Origin: JAGVNX01 sp035290965 | Lineage (GTDB): Archaea; Iainarchaeota; Iainarchaeia; Iainarchaeales; GCA-2688035 | Length of the DNA: 39,874 bases | NCBI GenBank assembly: GCA_035290965.1 | Contig: DATDTD010000034.1 | Span: 1-39,874 of the forward strand | Direction: 5' to 3' | Shown here: positions 7,724 to 14,659 of the stretch, in pieces | How the letters are laid out: every line of letters starts with the position of its first letter | How positions within the stretch are numbered: position 1 is the stretch's first letter | Made by a program: the position numbers and the translations under genes | The notes under the pieces: model-generated | What the model was told of the DNA's origin: nothing | The model's database searches: none | What the model saw: the letters and a program-made list of their open reading frames with translations, nothing else

Positions 7724-7787
7724 TTTTGCCCTTAAAAAATCGGTTTTGTTTTGCAGTTTTATTATAACTCAAAAAAGGCGTGTAAAA

Positions 7788-8114
7788 ATGTCTAAAGCTG
7801 GCTTTGAACTATTGGAAATAACCCAGTCCTGGACTGGCGGCGGAAAACAGACAGAAACCAAGAACTTCAGCGTAAGAGAAGGCGAAAGCTTTGACACGCA
7901 CCCAAAAACAAAAGAACCATTGTTTACACTTGTAAAATTAACCCCTGAAAAGGTATTAGTGCGCTATAACAGGGAATTTACTCTCAAAGGTTATGAACAG
8001 CCCGCAAGCAGGGAAACACTTCTTGAAAGAGGAGAAACAAAAGAATTTTCCCACTTGTGGGGAAGCCACGGCCTGACAAAAAAATTAACTTTCAGCGGAA
8101 TAACAGTAGAATAA
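7788..8114 (+). CDS. hypothetical protein, 108 residues
   Basis: Not recognised. The protein is soluble and beta-rich (FELLEITQSW, KVLVRYNREFTLKGYE, KKLTFSGITVE) with many charged residues and no signal or membrane segment. ATG 7788 is preceded by AAGGCGTG and, further up, a TTTTATTATAA box at 7757-7767. The frame is open upstream to 7746 but without a good start. It follows the OB-fold gene by 65 bp on the same strand. No function is proposed. Confidence 0.65.
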   Translation: MSKAGFELLEITQSWTGGGKQTETKNFSVREGESFDTHPKTKEPLFTLVKLTPEKVLVRYNREFTLKGYEQPASRETLLERGETKEFSHLWGSHGLTKKLTFSGITVE

Positions 8115-8488
8115 ATTAACAAAATAACGCTTCTTTTCAAATTGTTATTGGCTTTTTTGTTTTCTTTTTACAAAAAAACAGCCACTGGAAAAAAACCAGT
8201 TAGTTTTTCCGCAGGGCTTTCTGCGGCAAATCAGCTTTTTCTCTCTTTTTGCAAGAAAAATGCAAAAAATAAAATCCAAACTATTCAGCCTGATAAAAGT
8301 AAAAAAAGCAAACTAAAAACCATTAGAAAGTAAGAGAAAAAAAACCATTTTTGTCATTTGAACAAACAGTATGGGGCATTCTATGTCAAAACACCTTAAA
8401 ACAGCAAAATAAAAAAGGAAAAAGATTTTTTCTTTTGGAAAAAAACAACTAGAAAATTAGTTATGTATATGCGCCTTTTATTACAAAC
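8115..8488. other. A+T-rich intergenic stretch without a gene
   Basis: Long A and T runs. One clear hairpin, CCGCAG/CTGCGG (8209-8214 with 8221-8226), may end the upstream transcript. AACTA (8448-8452) can pair with the TAGTT that leads into the 11-bp motif at 8459. The open frame at 8142-8333 has low-complexity Lys-rich content and no ribosome-binding site, so I do not call it. Confidence 0.5.
8459..8469 (+). repeat. dispersed 11-bp motif, copy 5
   Basis: Exact AGTTATGTATA; on the minus strand it lies about 20 bp after the stop of the gene ending at 8489 and is followed by T-rich sequence. Confidence 0.65.
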
Positions 8489-8686
8489 TTATTTTTTACC
8501 TGCTCTTTTTCTCTGCCTGATTGATTTGAATTTGGCAGGGATTTTTCTCACTACTGCCGGCTTTCCCGCAGCCATTGGCTTTCTTGTTCCCTTTGCGGCA
8601 AATAAAGCACCCCAGCCCGGCTTCCAGACCTGGCCCATAGTGGCAACTGATTCGCTGAGTTTTCCCCTTGGCTTTCTTACAGGCAT
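8489..8686 (-). CDS. small basic protein
   Basis: A 65-residue Lys/Arg/Ala/Gly-rich protein (MPVRKPRGKLSESVATMGQV at its start) ending in RKRAGKK. It has no recognised domain. ATG 8686 is 47 bp downstream of the stop of the membrane-protein gene on the same strand, and no clear ribosome-binding site is seen. Possible nucleic acid-binding protein, by composition only. Confidence 0.5.
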   Translation of the reverse strand: MPVRKPRGKLSESVATMGQVWKPGWGALFAAKGTRKPMAAGKPAVVRKIPAKFKSIRQRKRAGKK

Positions 8687-8732
8687 ATTATCATCTTTGC
8701 CTTTTCCTGTTAATAATTCTTTCTTTTGCTTT

Positions 8733-8996
8733 TCAGCGCATGAAAACTTCAGGAAGCATAAACACAAGGACAATTAACAGGGTAAGCACTAAAAACCCCT
8801 CATCTAACTTTTTCCACATTACTGCCATTGAAATTAATGGCACTAAAAGAACAAGCCAGTTATAACCAAGCCTTCCGACAAAGTATCCTGCAAAGAAACC
8901 AACAGTAATAAAGAACAGCAGAATTGTCCCTATCTTTGCGGCAAGGGCTGGAATTGCCTTTTTTATTCCCGTAATAACATTTCCAATAACGCCCAT
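8733..8996 (-). CDS. small membrane protein with three helices
   Basis: An 87-residue protein with hydrophobic segments at about 20-42, 44-60 and 66-85, and a charged break (WKKLDEG) between the last two. Not recognised. A TTTTATAATTTTAAA box lies 25-35 bp upstream of ATG 8996 with no ribosome-binding site, so the mRNA is probably leaderless. It leads the small basic gene on the same strand. Confidence 0.68.
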   Translation of the reverse strand: MGVIGNVITGIKKAIPALAAKIGTILLFFITVGFFAGYFVGRLGYNWLVLLVPLISMAVMWKKLDEGFLVLTLLIVLVFMLPEVFMR

Positions 8997-9068
8997 AATA
9001 ACCTAAATATTATTCACTTTAAAATTATAAAAGGTTAACTGTTTACCGTGCGACACAGCCCTGAGTGT

Positions 9069-9572
9069 TCAGCTCACATATGTCAGGTTTCCCTTATCGA
9101 ATCCCTGCACAATGAAAATAGTGGGCTCTTTTTCAGGAATGAGATTTACATTTCCATAAACCAATCCCGGAAGAAATTTTTGAATGTTTGTTGCAAGCAT
9201 TGTTGCAACATGATTTTTTCCGAAAAACTTTACACAGATTTTTGCAGTAAGTTCGCGGGTTTTTTCTTCATCAATAACGCCTAGTGAATGCAGATATTCA
9301 TGCAGCAGGACATGGAAGCAGTAGGGCTTCAGAAGCTCTGGATTTGTTTCAACCAGCCTTCTCAAAGGAGTTGCGTTCATTACAATCAGGTTTGAATCTA
9401 TTTCATGATACGCGCCTAAAAAACCGCCGGCAAACTGCCCGAGCTCTGCAATGCCCAACATTAATCCCGCCCGTGTTTTTCCAAGGCTTTTTTCCGCCGC
9501 TTCCTTTACAAGCTCGAATATTTCTGAAAAATCACTGCATTCCTCTAACATTTCAGAAAATTTTTCTTTCAA
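9069..9572 (-). CDS. putative zinc metalloprotease-like protein (HExxH)
   Basis: A 167-residue protein with HVLLHEYLHSLGVIDEEKTR, i.e. HExxH followed by a Glu eight residues after the second His, a zinc-site arrangement like gluzincin or minigluzincin metalloproteases. Helical segments flank it. There is no signal peptide, so it acts in the cytoplasm if active. The start is either GTG 9584 or TTG 9572; I use 9572 because GGGGGTGA lies 8 nt before it, as in several other genes here. The family is not recognised by name. Confidence 0.6.
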   Translation of the reverse strand: MKEKFSEMLEECSDFSEIFELVKEAAEKSLGKTRAGLMLGIAELGQFAGGFLGAYHEIDSNLIVMNATPLRRLVETNPELLKPYCFHVLLHEYLHSLGVIDEEKTRELTAKICVKFFGKNHVATMLATNIQKFLPGLVYGNVNLIPEKEPTIFIVQGFDKGNLTYVS

Positions 9573-9607
9573 AAAAAATTTCACCCCCTGAAAGTTTTTT
9601 CCTCAGG

Positions 9608-9949
9608 CTAATTTTTTTCAAGCGGAAACCCTGCAATTACCCAGGCTCTTTTTCCGCCCGAAAATTCCCTTACATTTTCATACCCCATGTGCCAGAGCAG
9701 GTGTGCGGCGTTGCCGCTTGCATGGCAGGAAAAGCTCGAGCAGTAAACAATTATTTCGGAATTTCTTTCAAGCTCTTTCTCCGCTCTTTCCTGCAGCTCA
9801 TCTACAGGAATATTTATTGCGCCTGGAACATGGCCCTTTTCGAACTCTGTTTTTCCGAGAACCTCTACAACAACAGGCTTCTGCCTGCTGTCAAGTTTTT
9901 TTTTCAGCTCTTCAGCAGAAATAACAATTATTTCCCCGTGTGAATGCAT
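9608..9949 (-). CDS. rhodanese-like sulfurtransferase
   Basis: Single rhodanese domain, 113 residues, which moves sulfane sulfur between thiols. Family marks: ISAEELKKKL, FEKGHVPGAINIPVDEL, and the active-site loop IVYCSSFSCHAS with the catalytic Cys at its start, then GYENVREFSGGKRAWVIAGFPL. ATG 9949 is favoured over an in-frame TTG at 9979. It lies in the same orientation as the peroxiredoxin and Cys-rich genes upstream, so it may share their thiol-stress role. Confidence 0.88.
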   Translation of the reverse strand: MHSHGEIIVISAEELKKKLDSRQKPVVVEVLGKTEFEKGHVPGAINIPVDELQERAEKELERNSEIIVYCSSFSCHASGNAAHLLWHMGYENVREFSGGKRAWVIAGFPLEKN

Positions 9950-10018
9950 TTTTTTTACAGCCTCCAAAAATAATATCAACTCTGGTTAAGAATTTTATGA
10001 AACCATGCCGCGAAAAAA

Positions 10019-10540
10019 CTAAGCGGGCTTAAGGTTTTTTTCTCCGGGCTTCCATTCTACCGCACATAAACCGCCTGTCTGCAGTGCTTTAAGGACTCTG
10101 AATGTTTCCGAAACGCTTCTCCCCACATTGAGATTGTTGATTGCGGCAGACTGGATTATTCCTTCAGGATCAATAATAAAGGTAGCCCTAAATGCAACTC
10201 CCTCATCTCTTTTCAGAACCTCGTATGATTCGCAGACATTTTTTTTCAAATCACTGAGCAATGGAAATCCTATTTCTCCAAGGGAATTGGAAACCCATTC
10301 CCTGTGGGAATAAACGCTGTCAACGCTCACTGCAAGCAAAGCTGCGTTTGCATTTTTGAAATCCGCCAGCTTTTCGCTGAAACCTCTGATTTCAGTGGGG
10401 CATACAAATGAAAAATCAAGGGGATAGAAAAAAAGCACTACCCATTTTCCACGGAAATCAGCCAGAGAAAAATCGCGGATTTTTTTTCCGAGCACTCCAC
10501 TCAGCAGAAATTCCGGCGCCTTTTCCCCAACGCCAAGCAA
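10019..10540 (-). CDS. 2-Cys peroxiredoxin (AhpC/Prx1 type)
   Basis: Thiol peroxidase that reduces hydrogen peroxide and organic peroxides in the cytoplasm. The peroxidatic Cys is in FYPLDFSFVCPTEI (about residue 47), the conserved Arg in GVAFRATFIIDPEG, and the resolving Cys in GGLCAVEW (about residue 159), so both cysteines are present. The length of 173-181 residues is normal. The start is TTG 10540, with GGGGGG 9 nt upstream inside the end of the previous gene, which suggests translational coupling; TTG 10564 is an alternative. The electron donor is not visible nearby. Confidence 0.92.
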   Translation of the reverse strand: MLGVGEKAPEFLLSGVLGKKIRDFSLADFRGKWVVLFFYPLDFSFVCPTEIRGFSEKLADFKNANAALLAVSVDSVYSHREWVSNSLGEIGFPLLSDLKKNVCESYEVLKRDEGVAFRATFIIDPEGIIQSAAINNLNVGRSVSETFRVLKALQTGGLCAVEWKPGEKNLKPA

Positions 10541-10544
10541 AAAA

Positions 10545-10739
10545 TCACGCCCCCCTTTTGTCAAACCTTTTTTTCACCTGAGTGCAGCAGGAAATCGCGC
10601 CTTTTTTTTCAGAATGACTTTTTCCGCAGGCACTGCACAAATGCCCGATCTTCTCGGTTTTGCAGCACTGCTCTGCCTCTTCTTTTGTATCATGCATCAT
10701 GCCGCAATTGGAACACGCAAACAATCCCTGTGAAGCCAA
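10545..10739 (-). CDS. Cys-rich protein made of two zinc-binding repeats
   Basis: A 64-residue protein built from two copies of one module, Cys-x2-Cys-Gly-x2-His followed by Ala-x2-Cys-Cys: CSNCGMMHDTKEEAEQCC and CSACGKSHSEKKGAISCC. Each copy can hold one metal ion with four or five ligands. I do not recognise a named family. The TTG start at 10739 has TTGGTG 5 nt upstream across a T run, the same context as other TTG starts here. It overlaps into the peroxiredoxin's translation signals and is the first gene of the operon facing the HxlR regulator. Redox or metal sensing is an inference. Confidence 0.75.
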   Translation of the reverse strand: MASQGLFACSNCGMMHDTKEEAEQCCKTEKIGHLCSACGKSHSEKKGAISCCTQVKKRFDKRGA

Positions 10740-10770
10740 AAAAAACACCAAGTTTAAAAAATATTCCTAG

Positions 10771-10783
10771 TATCAAATTGATA
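10771..10783. promoter_or_regulatory. perfect palindrome between divergent promoters (candidate HxlR operator)
   Basis: TATCAAATTGATA is a perfect 13-bp dyad between the peroxiredoxin-operon promoter (TTTTTTAAA on the minus strand, about 10752-10761) and the HxlR gene promoter (TTTAAATA, 10811-10818). Its position fits an operator that controls both directions. Confidence 0.55.
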
Positions 10784-10851
10784 TCGCAATATTACTTGGA
10801 GCCTTTGAAGTTTAAATAGCCCAAGTTTCAAAAAAGAAAGTGTGATTTTCA

Positions 10852-11208
10852 ATGAAAACAGATGAAACAGAAAAAGTCTGCGAATGGTGCAACGAATGCC
10901 ATCCGGATTCGTGCTCAATAGAAACAACAGTGGATTTTGTGGGAAAAAAATTCTCGCTGTTAATTCTCAGGGACTTGTTCAAGGAAAAAAAGCCTGTTCG
11001 CTTCAATGCCTTTCTCAAGTCAATCAAGAGAATAACCCCTAAAACTCTTTCAATGAGGCTCAAGGAACTTGAAAAAAGCGGGCTGTTAAAAAAAACAATT
11101 TTTCCCGAAGTTCCCTTGAGAGTGGAATACTCGCTTACAAAAAAAGGAAAAGCCTTGGGGCCGATTCTCGAAGCGCTTTCAGACTGGGGAAAAAAGAACG
11201 CGGAATAA
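10852..11208 (+). CDS. HxlR-family winged-helix regulator with N-terminal cysteines
   Basis: A 118-residue DNA-binding protein. Residues 30-110 are the HxlR winged helix: GKKFSLLILRDLFKEKKPVR, ITPKTLSMRLKELEKSGL (recognition helix), and VEYSLTKKGKALGPILEAL. The N-terminus holds four Cys in a cluster (VCEWCNECHPDSC), which HxlR-type redox regulators such as HypR and YodB use for sensing, though their exact Cys positions differ. It is transcribed away from the peroxiredoxin operon, with a TTTAAATA box about 37 bp upstream. A role as a thiol- or peroxide-responsive repressor of that operon is inferred. Confidence 0.88.
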   Translation: MKTDETEKVCEWCNECHPDSCSIETTVDFVGKKFSLLILRDLFKEKKPVRFNAFLKSIKRITPKTLSMRLKELEKSGLLKKTIFPEVPLRVEYSLTKKGKALGPILEALSDWGKKNAE

Positions 11209-11214
11209 AAAAGA

Positions 11215-11388
11215 TTATCTAGGGGTTATAAGCCAGCCGATTGCACCAAAAGCAACACCTGTTGCTAAGGAAATATATACTCTGCCGCGACTAAAACGGT
11301 ATCCTATATACAAACCCAAAAGAAACAAAATGAAAAAGGAAATTCCCAAAACATCAAATATGCCTTTTATTTCTTCACCAGTAAACAC
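11215..11388 (-). CDS. small membrane protein, third gene of HTH operon
   Basis: A 57-residue protein with two hydrophobic stretches (GISFFILFLLGLYIGY and VYISLATGVAFGAIGWLI). Not recognised. GTG 11388 is the likely start because it follows the upstream stop by 10 bp and has AGGGTGA 5 nt before it; the TTG at 11412 overlaps the upstream gene. It converges with the HxlR gene, with 6 bp between stops. Confidence 0.55.
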   Translation of the reverse strand: MFTGEEIKGIFDVLGISFFILFLLGLYIGYRFSRGRVYISLATGVAFGAIGWLITPR

Positions 11389-11398
11389 AAAAATCACC

Positions 11399-11713
11399 CT
11401 AAGAGTTATCAAAAAAAACTGCTTTTGCTTTAGCCAATTTTTCTTTTTTTACGTACACCTCAATAATCTCGACTTTTTCTTTCATCGGTATCTTTCGGAG
11501 AATATGAAAAAAGCGGGTTACTGACGACCTGCTTTTTCCAAGCGTTTTTGCAATTTTTTCTTTTTTAATTCCCTGCGCATTCATGGCAATTGCTTTCGTA
11601 AAATTATCCAAAAAATTATCCGCAGTACTTCCCTTAGTCATTGCCACAAAATCACCATTACAATTCAATCCAAAGAGAACTCCCTCTACGATATAATCTT
11701 TTGAAATGGACAT
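11399..11713 (-). CDS. helix-turn-helix DNA-binding protein
   Basis: A 104-residue protein with a likely HTH in the middle (GIKKEKIAKTLGKSRSSVTR, about residues 48-67) and an amphipathic basic C-terminus. The N-terminal 40 residues are unlike known regulators. Its start lies 56 bp inside the end of the preceding gene, in another frame, so the two are probably translated together. A CGATGT/ACATCG dyad upstream of the operon may be its own operator. Mobile-element or plasmid-type regulators have similar HTH regions; no closer match is recognised. Confidence 0.65.
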   Translation of the reverse strand: MSISKDYIVEGVLFGLNCNGDFVAMTKGSTADNFLDNFTKAIAMNAQGIKKEKIAKTLGKSRSSVTRFFHILRKIPMKEKVEIIEVYVKKEKLAKAKAVFFDNS

Positions 11714-11921
11714 ATTTCCTGTTCGCGTTTTTTAGTCTCCCGCTGGCAGCATAAACTGCCTTGGCATCTTTGAAGCGAATTTCGACAAATTTGTTGCCTG
11801 CATTTTTTTTTATTTCATCAATAAGACGCAATGTCACTGAGTCTATCTCTCTTTGGCCGCCCCGTCCGGGCAATTTATCAGAACCAACAACTGAAAACGA
11901 GAAGTCAATATCCTGTTTCAT
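11658..11921 (-). CDS. hypothetical protein overlapping the HTH gene
   Basis: An 87-residue basic protein, not recognised. ATG 11921 has a full GGAGGG site 7 nt upstream, which decides the start; the frame remains open to 12017 without a good alternative. The C-terminus (YVHFKRLYRRGSSLWIEL) is aromatic and basic. It overlaps the following HTH gene by 56 bp. A small protein plus HTH partner in overlapping frames recalls toxin-antitoxin or conjugation control pairs, but nothing in sequence proves that. Confidence 0.65.
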   Translation of the reverse strand: MKQDIDFSFSVVGSDKLPGRGGQREIDSVTLRLIDEIKKNAGNKFVEIRFKDAKAVYAASGRLKNANRKYVHFKRLYRRGSSLWIEL

Positions 11922-11966
11922 AACAAATCCCTCCATAAAAACAAAACATATAAACAATAAATTAAC

Positions 11967-11987
11967 CGATGTCATTAAAAAACATCG
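11967..11987. promoter_or_regulatory. inverted repeat upstream of HTH operon
   Basis: CGATGT and ACATCG arms (11967-11972, 11982-11987) separated by 9 A+T bases, 46 bp before the first start codon of the operon. Candidate operator for the HTH protein. Confidence 0.4.
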
Positions 11988-12057
11988 CTCAAAAAGCAAA
12001 ACTAAAAGCAAAAACAAATAAAAAGATACTTAAAAACAACAATCTTAAAAAAAATTT

Positions 12058-12696
12058 TCAATTTCTTTTTTCCATAACAACTATTTTGTAATAAGCGCAG
12101 ATTTTTTTCAATCCGCAGATTTCACACCGCGGGTTTCTCGGCAAACAAATCTTCTGCCCGAACTGCACCATCAAATGGTTTATTTCAATCCAGTATTTTT
12201 TTGGAAAAAACTTTTTCAGCTCTGATTCAGTCTGTTCGGGAGTTTTGCTTTTTGCTATTGCAAGCCTGTGCGAAATCCTGAAAACATGCGTATCAACAGG
12301 CAGGTCGGGTTTTTTGAAACCATAGACAATTACACACGCCGCGGTTTTCGGCCCTACGCCATTTAACTGCAGCAAATCTTCTTTTTTTCGCGGAACTTTC
12401 CCCGAAAATTTTTCAAGCAGTTCAAGGCTGATTTTTTTTATTCTCTTTGCTTTTACCCTGTAAAAGCCCGCGGGCTTAATCAATTTTTTAATGCTCCCAA
12501 GCTGTGCGTGCGCAAGCGCTTTTGCATTTGGATATTTTACAAACAACTGCCTTGAAGCCTTTTCAGTATTCTCGTCCCTTGTCCTCTGCGAAAGCACAGT
12601 TGAAATCAAAACCTTGAATGGATCCTTAAAACCAACAACGGGTTGTTTTGTGGAATGCCTTCGCAGTTCCTTTACAATGAGAAGAACATTATCCAT
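12058..12696 (-). CDS. nth: endonuclease III (DNA glycosylase/AP lyase)
   Basis: Base-excision repair enzyme that removes oxidised pyrimidines and nicks abasic sites. The HhH motif is LLQLNGVGPKTAACVI with the catalytic Lys at residue 117; the catalytic Asp is residue 135 in LPVDTHVFR. A 4Fe-4S loop is complete: Cys 184, 191, 194 and 200 with the usual x6-x2-x5 spacing. The length of 212 residues matches the family. ATG 12696 is chosen; the frame runs on to 12744 but a TTTTATTAC box about 25 bp upstream fits a leaderless start at 12696. It is divergent from the next gene. Confidence 0.95.
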   Translation of the reverse strand: MDNVLLIVKELRRHSTKQPVVGFKDPFKVLISTVLSQRTRDENTEKASRQLFVKYPNAKALAHAQLGSIKKLIKPAGFYRVKAKRIKKISLELLEKFSGKVPRKKEDLLQLNGVGPKTAACVIVYGFKKPDLPVDTHVFRISHRLAIAKSKTPEQTESELKKFFPKKYWIEINHLMVQFGQKICLPRNPRCEICGLKKICAYYKIVVMEKRN

Positions 12697-12777
12697 AAAC
12701 AAGGAGTTCTGAAAAAAGTAATAAAAGGCAATTCCTGCAAACAAAAGTGTTTATTATTTTCGCTGTCTATTTTAAGC

Positions 12778-13482
12778 ATGGCGCGGCCTTCAACTAAAGT
12801 GCTAAAAAGAAGAGCCCGAAGCGGCATAAGAAGATTCAAGGAAAAATATGGCGCGGAGTCTTTTGAAGTGATTTCGTCTGCCCAAAAAATCAGTTATGAA
12901 AATATTAGACGCTATGGAAAGCCGTTCATTGGAGGATTCCGACCTTCAGAATTTAAATTTGGCAAAGAAACTTTTGGAGTCGCCTTGGACCGGACAATGT
13001 ATGAGTCCCCGATCAGGATAGTTCTTTCTGGGCCTACTAAAATACCTGGCTTTAGTGACTTAATATATTCCCGATTAGGTTACGTTAAACTCAATTTTGA
13101 CCATGGCGCTGTTTTAATTGAAGCAGTGCAAGGCGTAAGAGGAGCTGTTAAAGCCCTGAAGCATTTTGAAAAAGGCGTTGGAATGCCCTGGCCAAATTTC
13201 ATTATTAAAAAAATAGAAGCAGTTGCAAGGCGCCTTGGCTACAAGCAGGCCAGGTTCAGGGACGTTGAAAGCCTTCGTTATTATCAGGAACCGTCGTTTG
13301 ACATTGACCTGATTGATTCCTATCGCAGCCAACATCCTGAAACTAAAGGCATAAATCATATTGAAGTAAGAAGGCTGGTTGAAAAACAAGTCCAAGACCG
13401 CATGAAAAAGTTATACTCTAGTCTCTATTCCGGCTTGGGATATACAAGGCGCGAAGGCGATTACTGGGTAAAAGACCTTTAA
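12778..13482 (+). CDS. hypothetical protein, 234 residues
   Basis: Not recognised. A mixed alpha/beta cytoplasmic protein with a basic N-terminus (MARPSTKVLKRRARSGIRRF), a middle with aromatic-rich strands, and a helical C-terminus (IEVRRLVEKQVQDRMKKLYS). Its codons end in T or A more often than in its neighbours, which may point to acquisition. ATG 12778 follows a TTATTATTTT box by about 27 bp with no ribosome-binding site, so it is probably leaderless. It diverges from nth. An N-terminal RNA-binding role could be guessed from composition, no more. Confidence 0.68.
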   Translation: MARPSTKVLKRRARSGIRRFKEKYGAESFEVISSAQKISYENIRRYGKPFIGGFRPSEFKFGKETFGVALDRTMYESPIRIVLSGPTKIPGFSDLIYSRLGYVKLNFDHGAVLIEAVQGVRGAVKALKHFEKGVGMPWPNFIIKKIEAVARRLGYKQARFRDVESLRYYQEPSFDIDLIDSYRSQHPETKGINHIEVRRLVEKQVQDRMKKLYSSLYSGLGYTRREGDYWVKDL

Positions 13483-13486
13483 CTAA

Positions 13487-13560
13487 AAAGCACAGAGCCC
13501 TGCCTTAGCTACGCATGAAAATCAATAGCCCCAACCCACGCTAAGAAAGCGCTGTGCTTT
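13487..13560. terminator. two-stem structure between convergent genes
   Basis: AAAGCACAG (13487-13495) pairs with CTGTGCTTT (13552-13560), and inside it CTTAGC (13504-13509) pairs with GCTAAG (13540-13545), leaving a 30-nt loop. It lies between convergent genes, so a shared transcript end is likely. The two nested stems and the large loop are more than a plain terminator and could be a small RNA. Confidence 0.45.
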
Positions 13561-13575
13561 CTCTGCCGAAAAAAC

Positions 13576-13788
13576 TTAAACTGTTCTTGCCATAGCGCTT
13601 GCCGGCACGCAGTATTCTTCCTTGCATTTTGTAGAGCAGAATCTTCTGCTGTATAAGTCTCTTTCCTCGAAAATCAGTTTGCCGCAGTTCATGCAGCGCT
13701 TTTCCCTGCTCAATCCGAAATAGGAAATTCTTCTTGCAGGCACATGCGCTGTTCCCTCAATTGTTTTTGTAAGGTTTAACAATGCCAA
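13576..13788 (-). CDS. small zinc-binding protein (Zn-ribbon type)
   Basis: A 70-residue protein with CMNCGKLIFEERDLYSRRFC followed by Ser-x2-Cys and a further Cys, a four-Cys zinc site of the kind seen in small archaeal Zn-ribbon proteins related to TRASH/L24e-like fingers. The TTG start at 13788 has GAGGTG 8 nt upstream across a T run, which decides it. There is no membrane segment. Its partner and role are unknown. Confidence 0.7.
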   Translation of the reverse strand: MALLNLTKTIEGTAHVPARRISYFGLSREKRCMNCGKLIFEERDLYSRRFCSTKCKEEYCVPASAMARTV

Positions 13789-14000
13789 AAAAACCCACCT
13801 CTGTAATTACTATGCTTCCTGCATGTTAAAAAGCCTTCGCGGTTAAAAAAGCAAAGCAAAAAAAACCAAAGTTTTTTTCCTTGGATTTCATTTTGTTTGC
13901 TTTTCAAGGCTTGTTTTTCCCTGAAAAGAAAGAAAAAGGAATTTTTTGCTTTTCCAGGCGTTAAAACCAGGAAAAACAAAAAATTTTTTTGCCCGAGAAT

Positions 14001-14396
14001 TCAGAATTCTTCTTCGGGCTCTTCTTCGGCTTCTGTACTTTCTTCAGATTCTTCCGCTTCGGCTTCCTCTGTTTCTTCGGATTCTGTTTCCTCTGATTCT
14101 TCAGAGTCTTCAGATTCCTCGGATTCGGATTCTGTTTCTTCGGATTTCTCTGTTTCTGCTTTGGGTGTCCCTTCGCCGACTACTTCGGCAAAGCCTACTT
14201 TTCCCCTTACGGCATTTACCTTGACTTTTACATTGTCCCCTTTTTTTACGCCGGGAACAATGATTACAAAGCCCTGGATTTTTCCAATGCCGTCTCCCTT
14301 GCTTCCTATGCCTTCTATTGTAATGTCATAGGTTTCGCCTTCTTTAACCGGTTTTTCACCGTAGGCCTTGTCGTTATTGAATTTTCTGTATGCCAA
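14001..14396 (-). CDS. TRAM-domain protein with long Glu/Ser tail
   Basis: A 131-residue protein. Residues 18-75 are a TRAM domain (GETYDITIEGIGSKGDGIGK, VIIVPGVKKGDNVKVKVNAV, GKVGFAEV), a small RNA-binding beta barrel; stand-alone archaeal TRAM proteins can act as RNA chaperones. The last 50 residues are almost only Glu, Ser, Thr and Asp, a strongly acidic disordered tail that the usual stand-alone TRAM proteins lack. The TTG start at 14396 is set by a GGAGGTG site 7 nt upstream. The tail is coded by TCx/GAx tracts that may expand and shrink by slippage. Confidence 0.85.
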   Translation of the reverse strand: MAYRKFNNDKAYGEKPVKEGETYDITIEGIGSKGDGIGKIQGFVIIVPGVKKGDNVKVKVNAVRGKVGFAEVVGEGTPKAETEKSEETESESEESEDSEESEETESEETEEAEAEESEESTEAEEEPEEEF

Positions 14397-14503
14397 ATTA
14401 ATACACCTCCAATGTGTAAGAGTAAAAATCCGGGCTACAAAGCCCAGTAAAAAATAAAAAAACAGCATTCAAAAAGAAATCCCCTGTCTGTAAATCACAC
14501 ACT

Positions 14504-14659
14504 TTAATTTTTGGTTTCTATCTTTTTCTTCCTGTTCAAGCCAAAATTAGCATATTTCCTGTATTTTGTCTTTGTCCAGGCTTCAGGCTGCTTTTTTCTC
14601 AGCCTGAATTCCTCTTCCAATAATTTCAGCCTTAAAACTTCATCTACACTAGCGTTCAT
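14504..14659 (-). CDS. small charged protein, 51 residues
   Basis: ATG 14659 to TAA 14504. The product begins MNASVDEVLRLKLLEEEFRL and ends in a basic stretch (GLNRKKKIETKN). A helical, highly charged composition and a GGGG site 6 nt before the ATG support it. The reverse-strand frame across the same bases is hydrophobic nonsense. It has the same orientation as the TRAM gene and lies 108 bp upstream of its start. No family recognised. Confidence 0.6.
   Translation of the reverse strand: MNASVDEVLRLKLLEEEFRLRKKQPEAWTKTKYRKYANFGLNRKKKIETKN

Noticed and set aside
8142..8333. 63-residue Lys-rich frame
   Set aside because: TTG start without a site, low complexity, and A-rich DNA explains the Lys content.
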